In this document: positions 36,126 to 45,948 of the stretch, in pieces | How the letters are laid out: each line of letters starts with the position of its first letter | Numbering within the stretch: position 1 is the first letter of the stretch | NCBI GenBank assembly: GCA_016705245.1 | Contig: JADIYM010000015.1 | Span: 96,558-160,557, forward strand | Source of the DNA: Blastocatellia bacterium | GTDB taxonomy: Bacteria; Acidobacteriota; Blastocatellia; UBA7656; JADIYM01 | Direction: 5' to 3' | Length of the DNA stretch: 64,000 nucleotides | The notes under the pieces: generated by a model | What the model saw: only the letters and a program-made list of their open reading frames with translations | What the model was told of the DNA's origin: nothing | Database searches by the model: none | Program-made: the position numbers and the translations under genes

Positions 36126-38422
36126 CTATTCGTCGTCGTCGCCCAGACCTTCGTCACCGGGGCCGACGGCACCCGTGCGTGCCGTTTCCCGGTCGATCCA
36201 CTCGCCGAGCGTCTGACGCATCCGCCCGGCGAGCACGGGATCGCGATCCGCCAGATTGTGCAACTCGCCCGGATCCTGACCGAGATCGAAAACCTCGGTT
36301 GTGTTCGATCGCACGTCCCAGAGCACCTTGTAAGGCCAGTCCACGAGCGCCCATGTGAAGAAGGACGACTCGATGAGGTTGCGGGGCGTCTCGCTGATGA
36401 TCGGTCGCCGGGGAAGACCTCCGGCCCACGTCGACGGACGCAGATCCACTCCTCGGTATGCCGGCTGCACGCGTACTCCCATGAATCCAAGCGCAGTAGG
36501 CCCGACGTCGATGAGTCCGACAGGTTGTCCGAACCGGCCGGGCGACTCTCCCGGCACACGCACTATGAGCGGGACGAGCGTGTTGTTCTCGTACGGCTTG
36601 TTGCTGTGGTCCATGGCGCCGTGTTCCATGAAGGCCTCTCCGTGATCCGCCGTGATGAAGACGACGGTTGTGTCGAGCCGGCCCGACGAGCGCAGATACT
36701 CGAACAGCCGGCCGAGGTGCCTGTCGACGAATGCCACGTTGCTGTCGAAGACGCCTGCTGCACTTCGGCCAAAGTCGTGCGCGGCGTGACGCCGGCGGGG
36801 ACGATGGCAATCGAAATAGTGCACCCACGTGAGGTGGGCGACACCGACGTCCTGGACCTCGAGCGCGGCGATTGCCTGGTCGGTGAGGACCTCGGCGTTC
36901 CAGAATCGCTCGCCGTCGTTGTGGAGGATCTCGAAGTCGTCCATCAGCGACTTGTACTTCCCCATCGTTGCGCGTTCAACCACGCGTCGGTCCGGATCGC
37001 ATTGAGAAACTGCGCGCGGAAGCCGGCGCTGACGAGCTCACTCGCGAAGGTCGGAATCCGGTCGTCGAATATGTCATCGGCATAGGATGAACGGTACATC
37101 GACGTGAATGAGTGTCCGGTGTTCGTCCCCTGCGCGTAAGCGTGCTCGAAGAGCAGCGACTCTGCCGCGAAAGCGTCGATGTTCGGAGAGGTCGGTCGAT
37201 GATGACCGTACGAGCTCAGGTGGTCCGCGCGGAGGCAGTCGATCGACACGATGAGCACATTTCGAACGGACGACTGCGGCTGTGAGGGCAACGCCGCGAC
37301 CGCCGTGGCCGAGCCGCCGTGCAGGCCGCGTGGAAATTCAGATAAGGCCAGATCGCCGCCGATCCCGTTGTCGTCAACGCCGTTGCCAGGCTCTTCCGGA
37401 GCCATCGGATGGAGCTTCGGGCTGGCGTCGTCCGGATCGCCGGCGCCGAACATCGCCGAGAAACCGTCGCCGTCGCGGTCCGTCGCGTAGCGCGCCAGCT
37501 GGAACACACGGCGCGCGATCACGGATCGATACCAGAACAGGGCCTTGACGCTCTGGCTGCCGTCCATCGCAACGGCGCCGTAGACGAACGAACCCGCACC
37601 GACAAGCAAGGCGGCCAGCGCCACGACCAGGACTGGCCGCGCGAGCGCAACGCGCTCCGTGACTCCGATCGCGCGTGCGATTCCCAGGAGCGCGAGCATC
37701 GCGGCGATGGAGTAGAGCACCTCCGCCGGGATGTGGAACATGAACTCGTACCGCGTGAACTCGATTCGGGAATCGGCATAGTAGCCGCCAAACACTGCTC
37801 CGAGGCCGAGGACTGCGAAGCCGATCGCGGTCACTCGAGCTCGCGGGCCGCGGTCGGAGAAGAGCCACGTGTGCAGTGCCATGATCAGAACGACGGCGAC
37901 GATCAGTATCAGCGTGTAGGTGACCTTCGGATACTCGGCGATCACACCGAGATCGAACAGGCGGCTGTCTGTTCGTCGAATGAGCCGATATGCCGGGTAC
38001 TGCAGCGCCCAAGGCACCAGTCCCGACACGGCGCGCACGACGACGCTCACGACGGCGGCTCCCGCCAGCAGCGCCGCGAGAGACCTCCAGCGACCGAATC
38101 GCTCCCCGAACCGGCGGTCGAAGGCGGAACGAACGCCGTCCGCCAGCGTCCACGCAACGCCGAATGTCCCGGCTGCGACGGCAACGAACAGGACCGTGAC
38201 TCCAAGGAGCGCGACGAGCCTCGCGCCTTGACCGGGTCCATCCAGGCTGACGCGAAGGACGCGCAGTCGATCGACGGCCTCGACTGCGAACACGAGCCCT
38301 CCGGCCACGACCGCAAGCACCACGTGCGCAAGCGAGCGCCGGATCAGAGATCGGAATGAACCGGAGTCTCCGTCGTCGGGCGCGTCCGGCGAAGCCGGAG
38401 CGTCATGCGCCACACTGCTCAC
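36126..38422 (-). CDS. Membrane sulfatase-fold protein with MopE-like loop, paralog 2 (frameshift near 36965)
   Basis: Two overlapping frames (38422 to about 36965, then to 36126) form one protein of about 765 aa. The N-terminal membrane domain has about seven segments. The MopE-like loop (nt about 37350-37490) holds DRDGDGF, GDPDDASP, HPMAPEE and NGVDDNGIGGD. The catalytic domain has NVLIVSIDCLRADHLSSYGH, QGTNTGHSF, HYFDCHRP and TADHGEAFMEHG. One indel at about 36965, between QRWG and KYKS, breaks it. Its ATG overlaps the stop of paralog 3 (ATGA). Again there is a Thr-type nucleophile region, and no formylglycine motif. Confidence 0.78.
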
Positions 38423-40755
38423 GGAATCGCTCGCGGCCTCGGAGGCGGAGCCATCTCGAGATCCAGCCAGCGTCCGAATGCGTTTCGCATGATCGTCGCA
38501 CGCTCACGATCGATCTCGATCAGGCTTCGCTGCTCGTCCGGATCGTTGGAGAGGTCGTACAGCTCCTGCGTCCCGCCGCGGATGTCGTAGATGTACTTGT
38601 ATGGCCAGTCGATGTAGGCCCACGCGAAAAAAGAGGTCTCGATGCCGTTACGCGGCGTCTCGCTCACGATCGGGCGAACGGGAAACACCGGCTGCCGTGC
38701 AGCCGCGACGAGATCGATTCCGCGGTATACGTCCGGTACGGGAAGACCGACGTACGTCAGGATGGTCGGCGCAACATCGATGAGCCCGACCACCGTGTCG
38801 ACGCGCTTTGCCGGCACGCCCGGTGCCATCACTATGAGAGGCACGTGGCTGTTGTCTGCGTACGGCTTGTTGCTGTGGTCCTTCGTTCCGTGCTCGAGGA
38901 AGCCTTCGCCGTGGTCGGCCGAGATCACCACGATGGCGTTCTCGAGCATTCCCTTGTCACGCATGTGGTCGAGCAGCCGGCCGACCTGTGCGTCAACATA
39001 ACGGGTCTCGGAATCGAACACGCCGATGTCATCCATCCCGTAGCCGTATTCGGGATGTCCCTCGCGTGGCATGTGAACGTCCATGTAGTGCATCCAAAGG
39101 AAATGAGGCCGATCGGCGGGACGTTCGTCGAGATGCCGCACGGTTGCGTCAGTCAACTGCTCGGCCGTCCACTCGCGATCGCCGTCCAGGTGAAGAACGT
39201 CGAAGTTCTCGACCATCGCCGGCCTGTAGCGATGCCATCGGCGAGGCGGGAGCCAGTCGTCATAACGGCGGGCGTTGATGAACGCCGTCGAATAGCCCGC
39301 GCCCTTGAGCATCTGGGTCAGCGTCGGCACGTTGCGATCGAAGATGCCCTCCATCATCGACGAACGAAGCATCGCGCAGAACGAATGGCCAGTGTTCGTA
39401 CCGTGCGGCACGGCGTAGGTGAACGTCAGCGCGTTCGCCGCGTAGCGATCGATATTCGGCGTCGTCTCGCGGTGATAGCCGTATAGGCTCATGTGATCGG
39501 CCCGCAGGCAATCGATCGTGAGCAGGATGACGTTCGGTCGCTTCTCGACGGGGCCCGCAGCCGGTTGACCGGCGGCCTCCGGACTCATCACGTCGACGGC
39601 ACCCGGCGGCGGGACCTTGGGATTGAAGACCGGAGGGTCGGCTGCTGCGACGAACTCGCCCGCCGCAGGCACCTTCCATTGATCGGCGAGATCGTCCGGC
39701 GACAGGTCACCGCCGATTCCGTTGTCGTCGACGCCGTTGCCGGCAATCTCGGGAGCGAACGGGTGGACCGACGGGTTGCGATCGTCGAGATCGCCACCAC
39801 CGAAGATGGGCGAGTACCCATCCGAGTCACGATCGACGATCTTGCGCGCCACTTCCAGCGTACGCCGCGCCACGACCGAGCGGTTCCAGAAGAGGGCCTT
39901 TACGTTCTGATTCGAATCCATCGCGAAGAAGGCGAAGCCGAGCGCCCCTGTCGCGACGATTGCGAGGACCAGAGTCGCCAGAACGAACGGACGACGAGGT
40001 TCCCGTCCCCACTCCATCGACGAAACCGCGCGAGAGGCAAATCCGGCGAGCAGCACGGTCATCACGGTATATCCGACTACGAGCGGCCAGTGGATAGTGA
40101 GTTCATACCGCGCGAAGAACGACCTCGAATCGAATGCGTAGCAGATCGCAAGGGCGAATCCGCCGCCGGCGACGACAAGTGACGAGAGGAGCGCGGACCA
40201 CCGTCCGCGGGGCCGGAACAACCAGACCTGCGACCACATGATCGCCAGCGTGAAGAGAAAGATGACGAGGGTGTAGATCGCCTTCCAGTGCTCGACGACG
40301 AAGGGCATCGGCATGAGCCGGTCGTTTATTCTCAGAACGAGCCGGTCGATCGAAACCTCGAGCAATCCCGGGAACTGACCGCTGATCGTCTTGAGCACCA
40401 CGGTCACGATGAGCGCCGCTGCGACAAGACTCGCGGCCTCGAGGGCCATCGGCGGCAAGCCATGGCGAACCCTCAACACCGCCATAGCCGCAAACTGCCT
40501 GACGACCTCGAGCGCCGTTGCGACGACGCCGAGTGCGAGTCCGACTATTCCCGTACCCGCTATCGCGACGCCAAACAGGACGACGAGCCGAACCGTCTCT
40601 CCGGCACCGTTGATGCTGTGATTGAGAACAGCAACGCGGTCGCTGGCCTCGATGAGCCAGAGGACGACACCCGCCGCGAGGCCGAAGAAAGCGTACGCCA
40701 GGACGCGCGCCAGCGCCGCCCGCACCGAGAGAATGGAGGTCTCGGTCGTCGTCAC
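38419..40755 (-). CDS. Membrane sulfatase-fold protein with MopE-like loop, paralog 3
   Basis: A 778-aa protein from GTG 40753-40755; an ATG at 40827 would overlap the upstream gene by 44 bp. Seven or so membrane segments lead to the loop (nt about 39710-39840) with DRDSDGY, GDLDDRNP, HPFAPEI and NGVDDNGIGGDL. A Pro/Ala-rich linker and then the catalytic domain follow: NVILLTIDCLRADHMSLYGY, HGTNTGHSF, WMHYMDVHMP and SADHGEGFLEHG. This is the most complete of the three paralogs. It is coupled to paralog 2 by a 4-base overlap and follows the phosphodiesterase-like gene by 28 bp. It is probably co-transcribed with the GT-C genes. Confidence 0.82.
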   Translation of the reverse strand: MTTTETSILSVRAALARVLAYAFFGLAAGVVLWLIEASDRVAVLNHSINGAGETVRLVVLFGVAIAGTGIVGLALGVVATALEVVRQFAAMAVLRVRHGLPPMALEAASLVAAALIVTVVLKTISGQFPGLLEVSIDRLVLRINDRLMPMPFVVEHWKAIYTLVIFLFTLAIMWSQVWLFRPRGRWSALLSSLVVAGGGFALAICYAFDSRSFFARYELTIHWPLVVGYTVMTVLLAGFASRAVSSMEWGREPRRPFVLATLVLAIVATGALGFAFFAMDSNQNVKALFWNRSVVARRTLEVARKIVDRDSDGYSPIFGGGDLDDRNPSVHPFAPEIAGNGVDDNGIGGDLSPDDLADQWKVPAAGEFVAAADPPVFNPKVPPPGAVDVMSPEAAGQPAAGPVEKRPNVILLTIDCLRADHMSLYGYHRETTPNIDRYAANALTFTYAVPHGTNTGHSFCAMLRSSMMEGIFDRNVPTLTQMLKGAGYSTAFINARRYDDWLPPRRWHRYRPAMVENFDVLHLDGDREWTAEQLTDATVRHLDERPADRPHFLWMHYMDVHMPREGHPEYGYGMDDIGVFDSETRYVDAQVGRLLDHMRDKGMLENAIVVISADHGEGFLEHGTKDHSNKPYADNSHVPLIVMAPGVPAKRVDTVVGLIDVAPTILTYVGLPVPDVYRGIDLVAAARQPVFPVRPIVSETPRNGIETSFFAWAYIDWPYKYIYDIRGGTQELYDLSNDPDEQRSLIEIDRERATIMRNAFGRWLDLEMAPPPRPRAIP

Positions 40756-40783
40756 GGGCTCGTCGCGGTGCGAATGCAGGCTG

Positions 40784-42454
40784 TCAGCCGAGGTATCCAA
40801 GTTCACGAACCCTATCCTTGATCTCACCGGTCTCGTCCGCGCTCAGGTCCGCATCCGCTGCCTCGTGCCCGCCCGTCGCTGGCACCGTGCGAATCGGGTT
40901 CGCCTCCATGAATGCCGGATCCAGGGCGTCCACGAGGACGTGTCCATCCATGTCGTCCACGATCGGCTGTCCGAGCAGATGGAGCATCGTTGGCGTCAGG
41001 TCGGTGATGTGTGCCGCGCCGAGCGCCGTCCCGCGACGAATCGACGGCCCGTGTGCGGCAAAGATACCGTGCATTCGGTGGCCGCCCGAGATTCCGAATG
41101 CATCTACGATGAAGCGGTTCGACGTGAAGTCCATGTCGCCGATCGAGATGTACCGCATGTCGGCCGGAAGGAAGCAGACGTCCGGCGCGCTCTCGACGTG
41201 CCTACCGTGGAAGAGCTCCTCGCGCTTGAAGACCTCGCCGATGAGCGGCTTGCCGGTCTCGGGGTCCTCGACGGCGCGAAGACGTCGTATGAGGTCGTCG
41301 CGCACGGCTTCGTACTCCGTGCCGGGTGCAACCGTCCCTTGCGGCTCGCGACCCTTCAGGTTCACGAAGAGCTGACCGTAGTTCCCCTTCGAGTAGACCC
41401 GTGTCGTCGACCAGTCCACGTTGTTGAACGAGAGAAAGAGCTTGTTGAGCTTGCCGCGGGCGGTTCGGTCGGCCGTCACGCCGCGCTTCGCCTTTGCGCC
41501 GCCGGCCGAGAGCTTCCGCGACATCTTGAATGCGAACTCCGGCGTGACGCCGAGCGAGAACGCCAGCCGTTTCACCATCGTGGCTGCGTCGGACTTCAGT
41601 CGAAGGAGCCCCTGTTGCAGGAGCCAGACATTGAAGGAGCAGTACTTGTGAAGCGGGCCGAATCCGTGGTCCGACACGAGCAGTGTGTGGCACGACGGTC
41701 CGGCGGCCTCCACCATCTGGGCAACGCAATCATCGACGCGGGTCCAGTACTCCATCACGCGCGGCCGGTACTCCTTCGCCTCCGCTGGATCGTGGCGCGG
41801 ATGGCGCGGGTCGACGACGTGCCAGAGCTCGTGCTGGATGCGGTCCGTCCCCCACACGTGAGTGAAACAGGCGCCCCACTCCTCGCGGCCCATGAGGTAG
41901 CGATTTACCTTCGTCTTGTATTCGACCTCGTCGATGAGCTCGTCGACGACCGAGTCGATCTGTCCGCGACGGTAGGTGCCGCCCAGGTGCAGTCGATACG
42001 GTCCGAACTCCGCTTCGATTTCGTCGAGCTTTCCATCGGGCGTCACGAAGTCCCGGCGTCCGCCGGGCGTTAGAAAGTCCGAGATCATGACGCCCGGAAT
42101 GTGCTCGGGCGGATACGTGCACGGAACGTTCGTGACGATCGAGCGAATCCCCGCGTCGCCGAGCAAGTCCCAGATGGCCCGGCTGTCACGGAGCTTCTGG
42201 TTGACCGCCATGTCCTCCATCGTTCCGGGCCGGCGGAGAAAGAACTCGAGGATGCCGTGTTTGCCTGGGTTTTTTCCGGTGACCGCCGATGTCCACGCCG
42301 CGGCCGTGAGTGGCGGAAAGATCGTCTCGAGCGGGGCGCGGGCGCCTTCCTTCACGAGACGGCCAATGGCCGGCGTCACGCCTTCCTCGATCAACGGATC
42401 GAGGACGTCGAACGTCATGCCGTCAAGGCCGATCATCAGGACACGCGGATACAC
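40784..42454 (-). CDS. Type I phosphodiesterase / nucleotide pyrophosphatase-like protein
   Basis: A 556-aa protein. GTG 42452-42454 has GAGGAG about 11 nt upstream; the long upstream extension of the frame has no conserved sequence. Alkaline phosphatase superfamily motifs are VLMIGLDGMTFDVLDPL (metal Asp), FPPLTAAAWTSAVTGKNPGK (Thr nucleophile near residue 50), WGTDRIQHELWHV, VSDHGFGPL and GGHRMHGIF. There is no signal peptide or membrane segment. The group contains nucleotide pyrophosphatases, phosphopentomutase-like and phosphoglycan-modifying enzymes. Its place between the GT-C pair and the sulfatase-fold trio suggests it supplies or removes a phosphate-linked group. The specific substrate is unknown. 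Confidence 0.85.
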   Translation of the reverse strand: MYPRVLMIGLDGMTFDVLDPLIEEGVTPAIGRLVKEGARAPLETIFPPLTAAAWTSAVTGKNPGKHGILEFFLRRPGTMEDMAVNQKLRDSRAIWDLLGDAGIRSIVTNVPCTYPPEHIPGVMISDFLTPGGRRDFVTPDGKLDEIEAEFGPYRLHLGGTYRRGQIDSVVDELIDEVEYKTKVNRYLMGREEWGACFTHVWGTDRIQHELWHVVDPRHPRHDPAEAKEYRPRVMEYWTRVDDCVAQMVEAAGPSCHTLLVSDHGFGPLHKYCSFNVWLLQQGLLRLKSDAATMVKRLAFSLGVTPEFAFKMSRKLSAGGAKAKRGVTADRTARGKLNKLFLSFNNVDWSTTRVYSKGNYGQLFVNLKGREPQGTVAPGTEYEAVRDDLIRRLRAVEDPETGKPLIGEVFKREELFHGRHVESAPDVCFLPADMRYISIGDMDFTSNRFIVDAFGISGGHRMHGIFAAHGPSIRRGTALGAAHITDLTPTMLHLLGQPIVDDMDGHVLVDALDPAFMEANPIRTVPATGGHEAADADLSADETGEIKDRVRELGYLG

Positions 42455-42690
42455 AGCGGCGGGTTCTCCTCGTAAAAGAATCCGTGATGATAGCAGAGGC
42501 CCGGAAGGGTGGCGCAAGGGGCTACGGCGACAGGGGTCAGGATATGGTCCCAGTACGATCCTTGAGCGGCGTTGAAAGCCCGGCAGGCAGCGGAATAGAC
42601 TGATCACCGCCTGGCGACGGCTTGAAGAGCCTTTCTTGCGCCGCGGAATCCAAGCCGCTGAAGGACGCAAAGACGCAAAGGCTCGTTTCC
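42455..42690. other. Intergenic region with decayed family C palindrome
   Basis: Contains CGACGGCTTGAAGAG (42613-42627) and GACGCAAAGACGCAAAGG (42663-42680), fragments of family C arms with the middle replaced. It also holds the ribosome-binding site of the phosphodiesterase gene (complement of GAGGAG near 42470). No gene is seen. Confidence 0.55.
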
Positions 42691-44234
42691 CTACGGCAGG
42701 ATCTCGAAGACCACGGCGTGGTCGTCCTCGAAGACGGACTTCATCGAACGATCCGCCCGGGCCCGTCGAATGAACTCGTCGTGCTCGACGTCCTTGGCAG
42801 AGACCGCGAATCGGGCTCCGAACCGGCCAGAGATCAACCGTCCAGGATCCTGTACCTCGCCCGCACAGATGCGACCGTACTCCTCGGCACTCTCCCGGTT
42901 CGCGTACAGCAGGTACGTCGGATCGAGTCCGCTGACGTAGGCGTTGTGCGAGTCGTGAAAGAACAGCATCGGAAAATCGTCCCAGTCGGCATTGAACACG
43001 AGGGACGACGGAGGCGTGTTCTCTGTCAGCCAACGCGCGGCTCCGGCGTAGACGACCGGGCTGTCCGGCGGCTGATCGATCTTGAGGGTCTGATCCAGGA
43101 CGACGAAGAGCATGATCGCCATCACGATCGCGACAGACACCGCTGCACTGACGACGGCGACGCGCCAGGATCTGGCGAGCTCATTCACGCGCACCCGATC
43201 CAGCCACGGCGCCGCTGCGACCGCAAAAAAGACCACGGCGAATGGCGGCCAGTACTCCATGAACCGGCGCGACTTGAATGCGAGCAGTGCCAGGAACGTC
43301 GAGAAGAGGAGGAGGCAGATCGTGCGCGCCGATGACTCGCGATGTTCGGGCCGGACGCAAAGCAGGCCACCGATCTGCGCCACGAGCGTCACGGTCGATG
43401 GTCACGACCGACCATGTCGCGAGCGGATACCATTCGGCCCCGACTGGAACAGTCGAGTCCTCGGCAACCTTCATCCACGCGTGGTCGATGAAAGAGCGCG
43501 ATGTTCTCGGGAAAGTAGGGATTGATCAAGAGACCGAGCGCGATGCCGATGCTGGCGAACGCAACCGGACGCCAGTCGAGCCTGCGCGACTCCCACCAAT
43601 CGCCGATGGTCCACGCGACCGCCAGTACGAGCAGCAGCGGAAAAAGGCTGTACATCCACACGAGCGCGAACGCGAGCACGCCGACCCAGCGATACCGCTT
43701 CGCGAAAAGCAGCCAGATCGCGAGGACCAGCGTGACGATGGTGACGGACATCGCCCGGGGATTCGTCATTCTCCACATGAAGTGCGATGACGATGCGAGC
43801 AACGCCACGAGCCAGACCAGCGGCCATCGGACACGCGACTGCACGATGAGCCCGTAGGAGGCGAGCATCGCCGCGACACCATATACGAAGGCGCTTAGCT
43901 TGGCGCCGACGATGAGATCCCCAAACCAGGTGAATGGAATCTGCAGGATGTGGAAGAGGAAGTGGTGATCCACGTACCTCGGCGCATCCAGGATCGTGAG
44001 CGGCAGCCACGTGAACTCCGGAATCTCTCTGCGAAGGAATCCTTCCCAGAGCAGCCGGCTCCACTTGATGTGGTAGTAGCCGTCGGCGCCGATGATTCCG
44101 TACGTCTGCGCCTGCACGTATCCCAGGACGAGCCCGACGAGTGCAACGGCCAGAACGACGTGGGCGATTCGCCGGGCACGGACCGCGAGCCCGGATTCGT
44201 CGTCGCGGCTGGCCGTTGCGGGCTGCGCCACCAT
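42691..44234 (-). CDS. STT3/PMT-like GT-C membrane protein, paralog B (two frameshifts)
   Basis: About 514 aa. ATG 44232-44234 lies 5 bp after the stop of paralog A. It aligns with paralog A along its full length: ADGYYHIKWSRLLWEGF near residue 42, WLPLTILDAPRYVDHHFLFH, NPYFPENIALF near residue 255, FKSRRFMEYWPPFAVVFF, and the C-terminal DWDDFPMLFFHDSHNAYVSG. Frame changes near 43491 (extra T in TTT) and near 43393 break it, but the segment between them (IDHAWMKVAEDSTVPVGAEW) matches paralog A in the middle frame. It has about 11 membrane segments. Predicted to use a lipid-linked sugar or oligosaccharide on the outer face. Confidence 0.75.
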
Positions 44235-44239
44235 CGCGC

Positions 44240-45835
44240 TCAGCCCTCGGTCTCGACGGCGGGCGGCGGATCGACGACTTCGAGGACGACGCAGTCGTCG
44301 TCCTCGTAGACGATCCGCATCTTGCCGTCTTTGGTCGCTTCCCGCAGGAAATCTCGATGCCCGGAATCCGTGAACGCCCACTTTGCGCCGAATCGGTCGC
44401 GAATCAGTGGAGCCGGATCGTCCTGCTTGCCGAGCGTGATGTCGACGTAGAGCCGCGAGAGCTCAGGGTCGGCGTAGAGCAGGTAGGTCGGGTCGAGGCC
44501 GCTTGTATAGACGTTGTGCGTGTCGTGATGAAAGAGCATCGGGAAATCATCCCAGTCCGTATTGAACACGAGCGCCCCTTCAGGCGTGTTCGCTTTCAGC
44601 CACTCCGTTCCGCCAACGTATGCATACGGGTTCGTTTCTCCTGACACCGTGGCGCGCGTGACCCGCACGTTCTGGACGAGAATTGCGAAGATCGCAAGCG
44701 TGAGCGCAACGCCGGCCGCTGCGACGCTTCGACGTACCCAGACACCAGGGATGCTCGCGAGCGGCCAGCGGTCCAGATGGGGCCGCATTGCAAACGCCGC
44801 GAAGAGGACCGCGAACGCCGGCCAGTACTCGATGAACCGACGTGACTTGAAAGTAAGGACGAGCAGGAGCGTCGAGAAAAGCAGCAACGTGATCGTGCGG
44901 GCGCGGCCCTCGCGCTCACCACGCTGTGTGGCCACGTATCCGACGGCCTGCGCGACGAACGCCACGGCGCTCGACGTGAAGAGATACCAGGTCTCGTACG
45001 GATACCACTCGTTGCCTACGCCGATCTCGAAGTCTTCCTTCGTCTTCATCAGCACGTGGGCGGCGAAGAGGTAGAGATTCTCCGGGAAATACGGATTCAC
45101 GATGAGTCCGACGACGACGCCCACCGTGACGGCGACGACCGGCTTCCACTCTATGCGGCGTTCCTCGATGAAAACGCCGATCGCCCAGAATCCCGCAAGC
45201 ACGCCGATGAGCGGGAACAGGCTGTACATCCAGACCAGCGCAAACGCGAGCACGCCCAGCCAGATCGTGCGGCGAGTCCAGAGCAGCCACAGCGCAAGGC
45301 AGAGGGTCACGATCGTGACCGACGGCGCGCGCGGCAGGCTCAACCGAAAGAGGTACGGTGCCGAGCAGGCGAGCAGCCCAAGAAACCAGAATGACGGGTA
45401 CCGGACTCGCTCCCACGAGACGAGCAGATAGCAGGCGAGAACAGCGAGCGCGCCGAAGACGACGGCACTTGCCTTGGCCCCGGCAACGAGGTTGGGGCCC
45501 CACGTGAACGGAATCTGAAGAATGTGGAAGAGGAAGTGGTGGTCGACGTAGGCGTTTTCGTTGAGCGTCGTGAGCGGCAGCCAGACGAAGCGCGGAAGCT
45601 GTCCCTTGGGCAGGTTCTCCCAGAGCAGGCGACTCCAGCGGATGTGGTAGTAGCCGTCCGGATCGATGATCGCCTTCGTGCCGGACTGGATGATCCAGAG
45701 GACAACAAGCGAAGCCGCGTACACGAGTCCGAGCCGAACCAGCAACTGATACGTCGAAGACGGAGCCGGCTCGCCATGGGCAAGCGGAGTTTCAGCCGCG
45801 TCGATTTCGGCCGGAGTCTCCGGCAGTTCGGTCAT
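44240..45835 (-). CDS. STT3/PMT-like GT-C membrane protein, paralog A
   Basis: A 531-aa protein. A short cytoplasmic tail precedes about 11 membrane segments. In the first large loop lies DPDGYYHIRWSRLLWE, matching the acidic, catalytic EL1 position of GT-C enzymes such as STT3, then WLPLTTLNENAYVDHHFLFH. The C-terminal soluble part carries NTDWDDFPMLFHHDTHN followed by GLDPTYLLYADPEL, placed where STT3 has its WWDYG region. I infer an oligosaccharyltransferase-like or glycosyltransferase role, but no classical WWDYG is present. It is the first large gene of the minus-strand run and is followed by its paralog after 5 bp. Confidence 0.75.
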   Translation of the reverse strand: MTELPETPAEIDAAETPLAHGEPAPSSTYQLLVRLGLVYAASLVVLWIIQSGTKAIIDPDGYYHIRWSRLLWENLPKGQLPRFVWLPLTTLNENAYVDHHFLFHILQIPFTWGPNLVAGAKASAVVFGALAVLACYLLVSWERVRYPSFWFLGLLACSAPYLFRLSLPRAPSVTIVTLCLALWLLWTRRTIWLGVLAFALVWMYSLFPLIGVLAGFWAIGVFIEERRIEWKPVVAVTVGVVVGLIVNPYFPENLYLFAAHVLMKTKEDFEIGVGNEWYPYETWYLFTSSAVAFVAQAVGYVATQRGEREGRARTITLLLFSTLLLVLTFKSRRFIEYWPAFAVLFAAFAMRPHLDRWPLASIPGVWVRRSVAAAGVALTLAIFAILVQNVRVTRATVSGETNPYAYVGGTEWLKANTPEGALVFNTDWDDFPMLFHHDTHNVYTSGLDPTYLLYADPELSRLYVDITLGKQDDPAPLIRDRFGAKWAFTDSGHRDFLREATKDGKMRIVYEDDDCVVLEVVDPPPAVETEG

Positions 45836-45948
45836 GAGATGTGGTTAGAAAATCGTAAGGGCCTCCCCCAGATCCACAGGATCCACGGCACCGAACGGTG
45901 ACCGCTGGGAGGGAAGCCCCTAAAAACGGTGTGACCCGTTTGCGCTGA

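Noticed and set aside
34070..38422. Calling the tandem proteins sulfatases
   Set aside because: The formylglycine motif C/S-x-P-x-R is absent in all three, so only the fold, not the activity, is claimed.
36126..38422. Treating the split genes as true pseudogenes
   Set aside because: Catalytic motifs on both sides of each break are intact, and many unrelated genes show the same kind of small indel, which points to sequence error.
42455..43033. Upstream extension of the phosphodiesterase frame
   Set aside because: It has no conserved sequence and overlaps the GT-C paralog; a GTG with a good ribosome-binding site at 42454 is preferred.
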